Assembly: GCA_013407085.1 (NCBI GenBank)
Contig: JACCGJ010018795.1
Span: forward strand, 31,026 to 95,025
Direction: 5' to 3'
Source of the DNA: Atriophallophorus winterbourni
Lineage: Eukaryota; Platyhelminthes; Trematoda; Plagiorchiida; Microphallidae
DNA length: 64,000 nt
A program made the translations under genes and the position numbers. Every line of letters starts with the position of its first letter. Positions within the stretch are counted from its first letter, which is position 1. Shown one piece after another: positions 36,401-46,544 of this stretch. The notes below the pieces were generated by a model. It searched no databases. It was not told the DNA's origin and was given only the letters and a program-made list of their open reading frames with translations.

Positions 36401-37459
36401 TAACTGATCATATAGCCTTCGATGTTTCCATTCACTCATCTAATAACGTATTTATTAATGTATGCAATTCCTTTTAGCTTGTTGATTCCTGCAGGGTGTT
36501 AAAATGCTGGAAAATTCGATTTATTATTTACTCAACCAACGTGATATTCTGGTTGAATCCAAAAGTGTCTCCCAATATAATTTCGAGTGCCTTGCAACAT
36601 GTTGTTGATCCACCCATTAATTCAGTTTTGTCAACCAAATCTCAGCGTATGCAATAATAGTTTGATAAACTAAGCGGCTTACAAAATTTGTTTGCATCCC
36701 AAATGACGAGGGGTGCTTTTATTCTTTCTCCACGGAATATTGTACTTGAGAAATTTTGAACATCAGTTATCTCACAACTATGGCAAATGAAGCAAAACTT
36801 CAAATTGTTCAGAATGACTAGATTCTAAGACATTTTTAAGTATTATGGACAAGAAATTTGATAATATTCACAAACAGAGAAAAATGCCGTGAACTATAAA
36901 AATAGACTCGTAACAGCAGGATTACCTAGAAGAATATTTTGTTCTCTCTCGAAGGTGATTTTCTGACCGAAGAAGGAAATGTGTATTTCATGCACGTGAT
37001 TGAAATACAGGAAAACAATTTTCAATCTGATATTTTTCAGAAAGTACCGAGCTTCAACTTACCGTGTGTTTTACTCAGAATGTAAACGATACAGATTAGC
37101 ACTTGCTCTGCCAATCCACTCAGCGTTCCCGGTGTTTCGCTACCGGTTCGAAGTCAAAGTATCTGTGATGACAACTGTCTTGAACGCGAAACAGTTAGCG
37201 TTCTCGCAGTTCAAACAAATGTCAATGGATAAAAAATACGACTTCTAAGAGCAACCGGAACCGAGCCCCAATATTAGGAAAATTACTATCGCACTATTGC
37301 GGCAGCTATCCCCAATGGTTTAACCGAGATATTCGAAATCGGGTGCTGATTAAAGTGGACGGTTCCCAGAACCGATTATTCAAGACGATACGGTCCTTTG
37401 ACGAAATAATTTGGCCTTTTTAAACTGATTGTCAACCCAAAGTTTTTTGTATACCCGAA
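36401..37459. other. No recognised feature
   Basis: Unduplicated spacer between segment R and the left inverted block. The frame 37000-37248 (+) has no known motif. Confidence 0.4.
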
Positions 37460-38632
37460 AATGCGACTGAAGGGGTTTTAAGGATGGAAAATAATGATTG
37501 CATTGTTAGGAAACAGCTGGTCACGGATTAGAACATCTCGTGCTTCGGTTTTGCTCACCAACGGTTTTGGTGGGAAAGCTTCGCAATTACTTCACCTGCG
37601 TAGGTGAATACCTTCTGTTTTGGTACTAATCGCTTGTTTTATTCGAAGAGAAAACAAAATATCGAAAAGTTTGAAAGCATGAACTCGTCTTTGACGATCC
37701 AGCGAATTACGAAGTCTTGCGCAATACCGTAGTTAAACTGAACTGAGCTCTTCATACTAGAGTAGATAAATAACAAGTTTAGGCACCCTTGGAATGCTTG
37801 GAATAGTATGAAAAGACCCTGTTGATGTAGCCAAATGACATCGTTAAATCAATAAAGCGTACAATGGTATACATTGTTCGCAATTTTATTATCAAATTTG
37901 ACTCAGTTAAAATTATGTCTAGATTTAGTCTCCTCATGCAGAAGCCACATTGAGATTCGGGGTTTAATGGTATCAGATAATTTTTGTAGCCATATTGAAA
38001 AACTTTAGCAAACAATTTACCTACAAAATTACCTACAGCACATTGCTCCCGCTAACATTCAATAACCAAATGGTGGTGTAGCTGTATTAATGCTATTCTA
38101 CCGCATTTGATGAAGGAATTTCGTCGTGATCAGTAGCCTACACTCGCTAAGAATTCGAATCCTCTGTCGAGCTAATTTAAGTTCAATAATAATTTGCAAA
38201 CCACCTAGCAGTGTGCGAGACCTTATTTCTAGCCTCTCTAAGAAGTCGTACACTTATTCCTGTTAACCTTTGTTTTAAGTTCAACCGTTTCTTGTTCAAG
38301 ACAGTGGTCATTACATAAGCTTTGATTCAAACCAATTGTTTTCTCAAGCTTTTACAGAATTTATGTGGAAAGAGCGACGCATTATAAGCATTTTCTAATG
38401 ATTTCCTATTCCTAGAGGCTTAATCTGGTGGAGTTCTTCTGCTGTACTCGGTTGTAATAGTATGTTGGAATCGCGCAGCGAATTTAGGTTGGCACATATG
38501 ACTGACATCGATCCTTGGTGTACTTATTAAATTGGCGCAGTGAAATCTAGTCTGGCAAAACCTCAGATGCACGCAAACCAGTCGATGGATAGTGTCACAG
38601 TCTGCGATTAGATATAAACTTGTGATACGACG
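37460..38632 (-). mobile_element. Family 1 LINE fragment shared by both inverted blocks
   Basis: On the minus strand: the end of the endonuclease near 38560 (RFHCAKFI-like), a linker, RT pieces SQCGFCMRRLNLDIILTES and MYTIVRFIDLTMSFGYI around 37970-37850, and pieces flanking the lost active site near 37500. The same deletions and breaks are seen at 62265-63425, so it inserted before the block was duplicated. It is non-functional. Confidence 0.75.
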
Positions 38633-39123
38633 ATAGTAGTTTATTGGTAACGTTTCGCTTGTGACACAGAAGCTTCGTCAGACCAAAAGTGTCAGTACGA
38701 ACAGTGATCAAAATAATTTTCATTCACCTGACCAATCCTGAGCTAGTTAAAAACTGCACAGCCCATGGTGGGTTCTGCACTCGTTAAGATAGAACGGTGC
38801 GATCAAAATCAACTGACGCATCACCCCCTCTACTTGCCGTATAATCCCTCAATTATTTTGGTCACGGCAGGTGTGAATGACATCTGTGGACCGATTAGTT
38901 CGGTGCGCGCACCAGGGGTCACGAATGTTAATATTTATCCGCTGCATAACCGGACGCCAGATTGTGGAGATATCAGCCCCATCCACCATATTGACTGCAT
39001 TCCTACCGGTCTTTGTTATCTCAACCGCCTCAGCGTGAAGTCGTTCATCGATTCATTACGAAATTTCTTTTTACATGATTATGATTCCCCCGATCGGTCA
39101 CGAACATTTTCCATTATATTGTA
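38633..39123 (-). mobile_element. 491-bp insertion with 8-bp target duplication, possible Penelope-like 3' piece
   Basis: ATACGACG occurs at 38625-38632 and again at 39124-39131. The matching site in the right block (about 62265-62280) has a single copy and no insert, so this is a clean insertion after duplication. On the minus strand the element ends with CTGACGAAGCTTC, a hairpin, GCGAAACGTTACC and AATAAA. No terminal inverted repeats are seen and no protein is recognised. A related end lies at 16040, near a Penelope endonuclease remnant, which suggests but does not prove a Penelope-like origin. Confidence 0.65.
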
Positions 39124-39131
39124 ATACGACG

Positions 39132-40350
39132 CTTTTCAACTTCTGATAACACTACAAAAAGCTTATTATTAGGCTACATTCTTGTAGCTTGTGGAATTTA
39201 TGATGCTTAATAACAAAAAATTCTCAATAAGAATCGTTATATCATATTTTTTATTAACGCCGTGTGACTTTTAGCTATTATCCTCGAAATTTCCACTGAA
39301 GAATCCAATAAAGGAGGGGTTGGTGGACATTCAATGCTTAGTGTTATTTAAACTACAGCAGATGCAGAAAAGCATTATCCATGTCTAAACTTCTAGCGTC
39401 CAAAACACAAGCAAGCTTTTATCAATAATTTAAAGATCTTGGTTCGCCGACATCACTCTTTTCAGAAGTGCCATCGAAACACGTTTGATCAATATTTGTT
39501 AATTCCATATTAATTGTATCAACATTTACCAATTAGATTTCTATTTACAACGGTTTCATTTATCTCACAATGAAAAATAAAATTAAACCACGAATACCAC
39601 TCTCTCGCATATCCAATGTTTGAAATATTTACGCGGTCCTTCTATTTTCAATAGAAAACTTCACCTTTAGAAATTGTCATCACCGAACAAACTTTTTTTC
39701 TCAACAAAAGGCGGAAGCTTCCTTATCGCTTGCACCTGAGTTTTCACTTGGTTTTTGGAAACCATTATCGATTTATAAACGCATAATCTCTTGAAAAACA
39801 ATCTATCTAAACCTACATTTTTAATTTACATTTTCCGCTGAATACGCGAAATCAACTTGCTCTTCCTCCAGATCAAATATTTGATAGTACAAGACACTAA
39901 TTTTATAAGGTACTTTACACCTGTTTGCATTTACACCATTAAGCTGAACGAAAGACATTCAATTTTGCAAACGGAAGTCTTTTATCACCATTTGAAGAAT
40001 AATTTCTCGAAACCTATTGCGATTTGGCGCAGTGGGATTCTGTCAGATTGAAGGATGTAATATCACCAGCGGAAGCGAGTTCGATATGACGTATCGCATC
40101 GTATCAAGATCACTTATAGATAATTGGAGCGAGTAAATGTTGACAAGTACGTTAGGCTTATTTCGTTGATTTTCTGCTAATCTTGTTGAGCGATGCCTCT
40201 GTCAACCAACGATCGATATACAATGATGAATGCTCGCCACAATCTCATTATTACTGCTGGATCAATAAAACCACAGACAAGAACAACTCACTCATGGTAT
40301 CATCAATTCACCGCTTATTATCAAATGGATTATTATAGCTTTTGGATTGA
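39132..40350. other. Non-coding flank within block P
   Basis: It matches 61050-62265 in reverse complement. No coding signal, RNA gene or internal repeat was recognised. Confidence 0.5.
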
Positions 40351-40374
40351 GAAGCGATAAGCCATTGGAGACAA

Positions 40375-40992
40375 AGTGGCAATACGGTGGATAACTTCTT
40401 CAGTGCCATGCTCGAGGATGTTGCCGCTTATCAGCCGCGAAGTATCTTCCGGAGGATCGCCAGTGTCATGCACGGGAACCATCGACAGATCGTGATGGAT
40501 GCGTGTTCTGGTGTTAGCAACATTTCCATACAGTTGAAACTGCCTGAACTCTAAGGTTAGTTGAATTATTGGAAAATCTGTTGTCGAAGATGTTTTCTGT
40601 TATTAATCACGGCTCTTAACATATTCAGTACGCTAAATTTATGACAATATATTTCATGTACTATGTTTTACATCTTTAATTCTCGCCTCTGATGCTGGAG
40701 CAAAATTTTACTTCTTTAGTGATCGCAAATGAAATGTATCCCACACACCTCTGAATGTCGATGAATGGCTACCAAATATATGAGATAGAGTATTGCATCC
40801 GGTTTGTGCAGCAGAAATTCTTCTAGTGGGCGCGGGATCAACTGTCGACCCGGTGAGAATCGACTAGAAAATCAGATGCCATTCTAATTTTGATCTATGG
40901 GACGGACCAAATTACTCAAAGCAAATTTCGTTCGATCTAGGTTCAATTTAATTCGAACAAAACGAATCCGCTTATTTGCAGACGGCTTCAAG
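40375..40992 (+). pseudogene. TGS1-like methyltransferase fragment, copy P1
   Basis: Exon-like part 1 (about 40375-40555) reads IFRRIASVMHGNHRQIVMDA then CSGVSNISIQLKL, corresponding to the TGS1 helix and the DAxCGxGGNxIQ SAM-binding motif. Intron 40556-40719 (GTTAG...TTTAG). Part 2 (40720-40992) reads VIANEMYPTHL, NGYQIYE and IRFVQQKFF, corresponding to the VIAIDIDP-NNAxVYGI-F segment, then a degenerate catalytic SPPWGG region (now LIYGTDQI). Stops occur at the end of part 1 and within part 2. It is the most diverged of the three copies in the block; its partner is 60385-61030. Confidence 0.65.
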
Positions 40993-40999
40993 TTTCTCT

Positions 41000-41985
41000 A
41001 ACGAACTGGATTATGGCAATGCGTTCATCTTTCAATCACTTAATACTAGCATGGAACAATTATCCCAAGTGCCATCTCTTGAACAGCATGGTTGTCAGTG
41101 GAAGTTCGATCGCTTGGCTCATGACACGGTGAACTCTGCCATGCAGTGTGACCTCGTGAAGGGTCATTTGGCCGGTAGGCAAGCTTGAGTAAGCCGCGAA
41201 AACTCGCAACAATTTGTATAATTTTCTAATACGCATAAATCAGAATAGAATAGAATTACTTTTACTTTGTTAGTAAAACTGATGAAGAAGACACCAGTAG
41301 CATCATTTTTTATTTGTTAACTTGATGGCACATGCTAACCATGTCCAAGTTATAAATTCACAAGAATAGTAAAAACAATTTACATAAGATTCAGTAAAAA
41401 CGGGCAACCCCTTCACACGGTTACGCAGCAATGCAGATTGCACTCCGGCGGGAACTAAATTATTGTGCGTACGGCAACAACTGTATCGCGAAAAAGATGA
41501 CAATTCAATCATTTGTGCAATGTTTGTATCAGGCGGTAACCACAAGGCCTGTAGTGAACTACTTTCATTTTGTGCCTTAGTATTTTGTACATACAACTTT
41601 TGTCCTTGTATGGTTATTCATTTCTTGGTCATGTATACTTCATTCGAATTAATGCTTGTAAAATATACTTTTTAGCGGGAAACATAATCTCGAACTCGAA
41701 ATTTGTCTTCTTCTGCGGTTGCGGAGTTTGCGTGCGTCGCCGCATGCCGGAATTGTTATTAACGGAGTCTCCAACATTTTAACGCTTTCTGCACCTTGGA
41801 TTCCATCTCTTGGACTTTCCTGTGTTGATTATTTCGCTATCGTTGGACTTCACCATATCTTTATTTGGACATTTTCTCCTTTGGTCTTTTAGTGAGTTCT
41901 TTCCATTTTGCCGTATTGTGTGTAGTGCAGACTTGCATTTATTTTGGTTCACTAGAGACCAGATTGCCGTGAACTAGCATGCTTG
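41000..41985. other. Duplicated spacer between TGS1-like copies P1 and P2
   Basis: It matches 59395-60375 in reverse complement. The short open frames here (for example 41463-41675) are mirrored in the other block but resemble no known family. Confidence 0.5.
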
Positions 41986-41989
41986 CAAG

Positions 41990-42565
41990 GATCAAAGAGT
42001 TCCAAAAATTATCGGATTTCTTTCATCCGAATTGAATTGAGTTCAAATCAAACGAAGCATGCTTCGAGTAATCTGGTCCGCCCCACGGTGTTGACATCAG
42101 AAGGGCAGAATATTTGCTCGTCGAGTTGCACCGCGTCCTCTTGTTTGTGGACAGTTGCTCACGTGCCCACTCGAAGAAATCCTGCCGCACGAAGCGCGTG
42201 CGATCAGATATCCATATATTTGGGAATTGTGTTCTGCCATAGTAAGACGAACAGGATCTACCTCGATTACGATCACTAAAATGGAAATGTTTAGTCGTAT
42301 CAGAAGAGAGTATTTAACATGTAAAACATGGTATATTAGAGACATTGCCACATATTTTATTGTCCCGATGAGGTGGAAATACCCCAACTAAACCTTTTTA
42401 TAATTACGTATTCAATTTAAAAAAACTAACCTTTGAATCCAAGCAGTGCCAACTGTTTCCAGTTCGAAACAACACCAGAACACGCATCGATAACTGGGAT
42501 AATGGTGAGTGTTTGGTACTGACCAGCTTTTGCAAGATGCGTATCTCCTAATGCACAGGAACGGC
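41990..42565 (-). pseudogene. TGS1-like methyltransferase fragment, copy P2
   Basis: Minus strand. Part 1 ends at 42431 with a CSGVVSN-like SAM motif and LLGFK, then intron 42430-42276 (GTTAGT...TTTTAG). Part 2 (42275-41990) reads VIVIEVDPVRLTMAEHNSQI with VEVDPVRL at the motif corresponding to the TGS1 IDIDPVKI. A single-base loss follows at the YG turn. After it come FVRQDFFEWAREQLS and the catalytic region LLMSTPWGGPDYSKHAS, where the first proline of SPPW is threonine. A frameshift and that substitution indicate a dead or altered enzyme. Head to head with copy P3. Confidence 0.72.
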
Positions 42566-42574
42566 CTCTGGCGT

Positions 42575-43170
42575 GGAATTAAAAAACCCGGCATTTCGTT
42601 TGCCATCAGGCACGATGCAGCTTGCGAAAGCTGCTCGGTACCAAAAAAAGGGGAGCATCAACCCACAGTAATCGATGGTGTTCTGGTGTTGTTTCGAACT
42701 CCGTAAAGTTGACACAGCTTGGATTCAATGGTTAGTTGTCGTATTATTCATTCACTTAATTTAAAATGGTCTATAATGTGTGTTTCCATCAAGTTCGGAC
42801 AATCTAGTGGCAACGTCTCTCATATTCTACGGTTTTGCATGTCAAATACGGTCCTCTAATACGACTAAAACTTTCCCATTTAGCGATCACAACCAAGGTG
42901 GATACTGTTCGTCTGAGTTTGCCGAAGCATAACGCCCACATATATGGGGTATCTGATCGCATCCGCATCGTGCGGCAGGATTTCTTCGAGTGGGCGCGTG
43001 TGCAACTGTCCACACTCAAGAGGACGCGATGCAACTCGACTAGCAAATATTCTGCCCTTCTGATGTCACCACCGTGGGCGGACCACAGTACTCGAAGCAT
43101 ACTTCGTTCGATTTGAACTCAATTCAATTCGGACGAAACAAATCCGATAATTTTTGGACGGCTTTGAATG
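42575..43170 (+). pseudogene. TGS1-like methyltransferase fragment, copy P3
   Basis: Part 1 (about 42575-42730) contains the in-frame SAM motif CSGVVSNSVKLTQLGFN, matching the TGS1 CGVGGNTIQFALTGM. Intron 42731-42883. Part 2 (42884-43170) reads TKVDTVRLSLPKHNAHIYGV, SDRIRIVRQDFFEWARVQLS, and LLMSPPW, the intact catalytic SPPW of TGS1. It then loses one G in the following GG and shifts frame. The two-exon layout with a GT-AG intron shows DNA-level duplication rather than retrocopying. Upstream and downstream TGS1 exons were not found. Confidence 0.75.
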
Positions 43171-43691
43171 TTCCTTGCGGACAGGTTTACGGCAATTTGA
43201 CCGATTTTCCCGCATAATACAAACACTGCCAAAAGGATTAAATTGTCATCTATTTTGTGAGACTGTTGTTGCATCACGCGCAATTATTTTATTCACGTCG
43301 AAGTGGAATCTGGCATGCTGTTTAATCGTTCGAAGAGACTGACCGTATATACCGACACTAGTGTGAGCTTTGTGACAAATCTTGGGATCATTTGTTTGGT
43401 TTACTGGTTCGTAAATATAATGATTCGATCACAAACATTACTGATTTTACTGGCGTATGTTCGGGCGGAGCAATTTTGTGTGATCATTTCTTAAAAATTG
43501 CTCGTAAAACTCCAGTAAGCATGTAGGTTGCAATGCGAACGGAAGTTCTCGTCTACTCGCTACTTTATAAGTAGCTGAAGGGACTAAACTAAGCCCCAAC
43601 TGATTGAACGGCGTATTGCCGCGAGGGTTATTACAACCCCAGGATGGTTCGAAGTAGGATACCATTCCGAAACGCTAAAATCTCATCGGAA

Positions 43692-43734
43692 GCACAGGAC
43701 CGGTTTCGAGGTTTTCGCCTCTCATCAGCTATGC
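43692..43734 (-). ncRNA. Hammerhead ribozyme 1
   Basis: Minus strand, 5' to 3': GCATAG (stem I), the invariant CTGATGA, stem II GAGG-CGAAAA-CCTC, the invariant GAAA, then CCGGT, cleavage triplet GTC, and CTGTGC which pairs with GCATAG (5 Watson-Crick plus one G-U). Stem III is the palindrome ACCGGT with no loop, so it would form between two copies (dimeric hammerhead). Predicted cleavage lies between 43698 and 43697. Confidence 0.85.
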
Positions 43735-43948
43735 GTATCCGCTGGACTCTTCGCGTTTCGGACTAGTATTTGTGTAGACGAATGGTACAATGCGAACGGA
43801 AGTTCTCGTCTACTCGCTACTTTATAAGTAGCTGAAGGGACTAAACTAAGCCCCAACTGATTGAACGTCGTATTGCCGCGAGGGTTATTACAACCCCAGG
43901 ATGGTTCGAAGTAGGATACCATTCCGGAACGCTAAAATCTCACGGGAA

Positions 43949-43991
43949 GCACAGGACCGGTTTCGAGGTTTTTGCCTCTCATCAGCTATGC
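43949..43991 (-). ncRNA. Hammerhead ribozyme 2
   Basis: Same core, stems and palindromic stem III as the copy 257 bp upstream. The only difference is a substitution in the stem II loop (CAAAAA instead of CGAAAA), which spares all catalytic positions. Confidence 0.85.
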
Positions 43992-44178
43992 GTTAGGATG
44001 AAAAATCAATTTTTCAGTTTACCGGAATTCACTCAAACTCTAAAATTTTGTTTACAATAATTTAGCATACTTGGATGATGATATGGTTCAGTGGGACCCG
44101 GAAACTCCTGAAAATAGGCCCATCTGCTACCCTCGCGTAATGAGCTCATGTAAACTGCTGTGTTCGAAGGATAATGAT

Positions 44179-46537
44179 TCAAAATTCAAGATTTATGTTT
44201 AAAAAAGCAAATTGCTGTACAGTACCATAGGATATACGTATAAAAAATTAAAAAAATCGTTACTTGTATGATCATATTCATGTTCTTCGTAGGTGGAGCA
44301 AAAATAATCCCCAATGGCGACACAGACTGAGGGAAAAGAATCTTTGGATGGACCGTAGTTCCGTGCGTTAAAAAATATAGACCAATAGGTAGGGGCCAAC
44401 GCAGTAGTTCTCAACATAAGGTTTCGTAACCTTTGTTTAAAGATGTGCTCGTTCGCTGAGGTAACAATATCTGTCGGCAAGCTATTCCACAAGAAGCATA
44501 CACCAACAGCGAAGAAGTGACGACGACCATTCAATCGTGAGTGTGGGATTTGAAGGGTCAATGGGTGGCTACGTGTGGGGACAACCGAACCAAACTTGAA
44601 GAGGTGTTTGAGAGGGTGGGATTTCGCGTAGATGATTCCATATGTCAGAGTTAGGTCGTGTAGGATACGTCTGCGCTCGAGGGTGTACAGTCCAAGTCTG
44701 GTCAGTCGCTGCTCAAAGGGTAAATTATTCAATCCGGTCACCATTTCGGTTGCCTTGTGATAAATTCGTTCGAGGAGCGAGATTTTTTTCCATCCATGGC
44801 GTCCAAGCTTGTACAGCGTAGTCAACGACAGGATGTATGTAAGTGTTTAGTAATTTCACGAGTGAGTGTGGTGGGAAACGTCCGAAAATGCGTTTCAGTA
44901 AACCGAACAAGCTGCACGCACGGTTGTAGGCGGCTTCGCACTGTAGGCTGTTCTTCAAAGTGCCAGACACCAAGATTCCGAGATCTTTTTGTGATGTACT
45001 CCATTCAAGCGGGTGGCTGCCAAGTGTATGGGTAAAGGTAAAGGGTTTTCCGACTTGCAACATTTTGCACTTGCGGAAATTAAATGGCAGTTTGTTTTGG
45101 ATTGACCACTGGTGAAGCTTATTCAAATCTCCTTGCAGAACTTGACAGTCCTCGATAGAGTTGACCTTCGTCCAGATTTTTACATCATCTGCGAATAAAA
45201 CAAGCTTACATGCTAGTAAATTCAGTAGATCGTTTTTAAATATGAGAAACAGTATCGGACCGAGAACCGAACCCTGAGGGACACCGCTCGTGGCTTCAAT
45301 TGTTCGAGAAGTTTCACCATCTATTGTGACTTTTACTTAGCGTCCAGACAGGTAACTTGTGATCCATGTTAGTTGGTTTCCGATGACGCCAACATTCTGC
45401 AGCTTCTGAAGCAGTAAGGAGTGATTCACTCTGTCGAATGCTTTAGATATATCTGAGTAACCGGCATGGACGGAACTCCTTCGGTCTAGTGCTTGCGTGC
45501 AGTCATTTAGAGGCGTGAGCAAGTTAGACAGGCATGAATATGTTTTCCTAAACCCATGTTGTGTGAAAGTTATAAGCTGATGGTTCTCGAGATGTTCAAC
45601 AAGTCATTCATACACCAGGCGTTTCAAAATTTTAGAAACCGCTGAAAGAAGCATCACGGGGCGGTAATTCGCCGGATCAGAACGACTGCCCCCTTTGTAG
45701 ATTGGTGTGATAACACCGGTTTTCCATTGAGTTGGTACGGTGCCCGTATTCAATGAGTGCATGAATAGACCACATAGTGTGCCACAAAGCTCCAGCTCGC
45801 ATGACTTCAGAACAACAGGTGTTATTCCATCCTCTCCTGGTGATTTTCGAACGTTCAGTCAGCGTAAATGCTTTCGCCCAACCGTAGGATTCACCTCGAT
45901 GTAGCTAAGGCACTCGACCTGTAGTGGGCGCGGCAAAGACGTCAGCGTTGACACGTTCTTTGGACAAAATACTTGCGCATAAAATGATATTAGGGAATCA
46001 GCTGTATCCTTGACATTATTAGTCAGTCCGTTCTCTGTTTTAACCTTGGTCGCGATGTTTACGATGGTGTACAGCAACTTAGGATATCGTTCCATCTGGT
46101 CGATCAGCTTCCAATGGTGATATTGCTTGTCTTCTCGAATTAAGGACGTCACTTTGTTACGAAAACTACGAAAGTGTTCCCAAGATGCGTCTGTTCGTGC
46201 TATTTTGTGTGCAGCCCATGCGGAATTTCGCATGGCTATCCACTTCCGAGTGCGGCTTCGGAGTTTGAAGCAAAATGTTCTTGATTTCCTGTTGGGAACA
46301 CAGGTAGAATTTTCGTCTAGTTTTGTACCGATATAACTTAACAGACTAGAACAATGAGTTTCTGCATTCGTAAGATCGAGAAGTTTTTCCTCCATAATCG
46401 TAATGGCACCGCGAAGCCCGAGTAATCGACTCTCCTGATGAACTTCACGTCGTCCGACGCCCTTCTGGCGTTGCACACGAATTCGAAAGACAACACCAGA
46501 TGGTCACTTAGCCCATAAGGACTATGATACTGCACTG
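44179..46537 (-). mobile_element. CR1-like LINE (family 2a), best-preserved copy
   Basis: Minus strand, 5' to 3': the end of the endonuclease (SDHLVLSFEF near 46500), the linker (NKVTSLIREDKQYHHWKLID), RT blocks QWKTGVITPIYKGGSRSDPA, YRPVMLLSAVSKIL, FRKTYSCLSNLL, SDISKAFDRVNHSLLLQKL and SGVPQGSVLGPILFLIF, the active site LVLFADDVKIW near 45190, and the C-terminal LGILVSGTLKNS, VVDYAVQAWTPW and LTRLGLYTLERRR up to 44250. Long stretches are open; one in-frame stop (about 45337) and a few frameshifts break it. The endonuclease N-terminus is missing. Its 3' end defines the edge of block P, and its 5' end abuts the tail of the 46545 element. Confidence 0.88.
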
Positions 46538-46544
46538 ACTCAGA

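Larger units (their letters stand above)
43531..43992 (-). mobile_element. Tandem hammerhead repeat (retrozyme-like), 1.8 units of 257 bp
   Basis: Unit 1 is 43531-43787 and unit 2 is 43788-43992, nearly identical over 205 bp. Unit 2 is truncated exactly at the 5' edge of the hammerhead as read on the minus strand. Both related sites (about 58040 and 55030, reverse complement) are empty: GTAGGTTG runs straight into TTA-GATG there. Each unit has one hammerhead on the minus strand, spaced 257 nt, so a tandem transcript would release a 257-nt RNA. Small tandem repeats with such ribozymes are known as retrozymes in animals. No target duplication is obvious. Confidence 0.75.
37460..44178 (+). repeat. 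Left copy of a large inverted duplication (block P)
   Basis: The block is collinear, in reverse complement, with 57885-63425. It includes a family 1 LINE fragment, about 1.2 kb of non-coding flank, three TGS1-like copies and a CR1 junction. Length is 6.7 kb against 5.5 kb; two insertions here (491 and 462 bp) explain most of the difference. The right edge is where the CR1-like element at 44179 begins. Confidence 0.85.

Noticed and set aside
38645..38680. Possible hammerhead ribozyme (CTGACGA, stem, GCGAAAC) on the minus strand of the 491-bp insertion
   Set aside because: There is an extra A between the core and stem II, and no matching stem I or cleavage triplet was found. It is kept only as a possible decayed motif.
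42097..42387. Open frames on both strands across the TGS1-like copies as separate new proteins
   Set aside because: They are frame-shifted readings of the TGS1-like exons or their complements; similar shadows recur in all copies.
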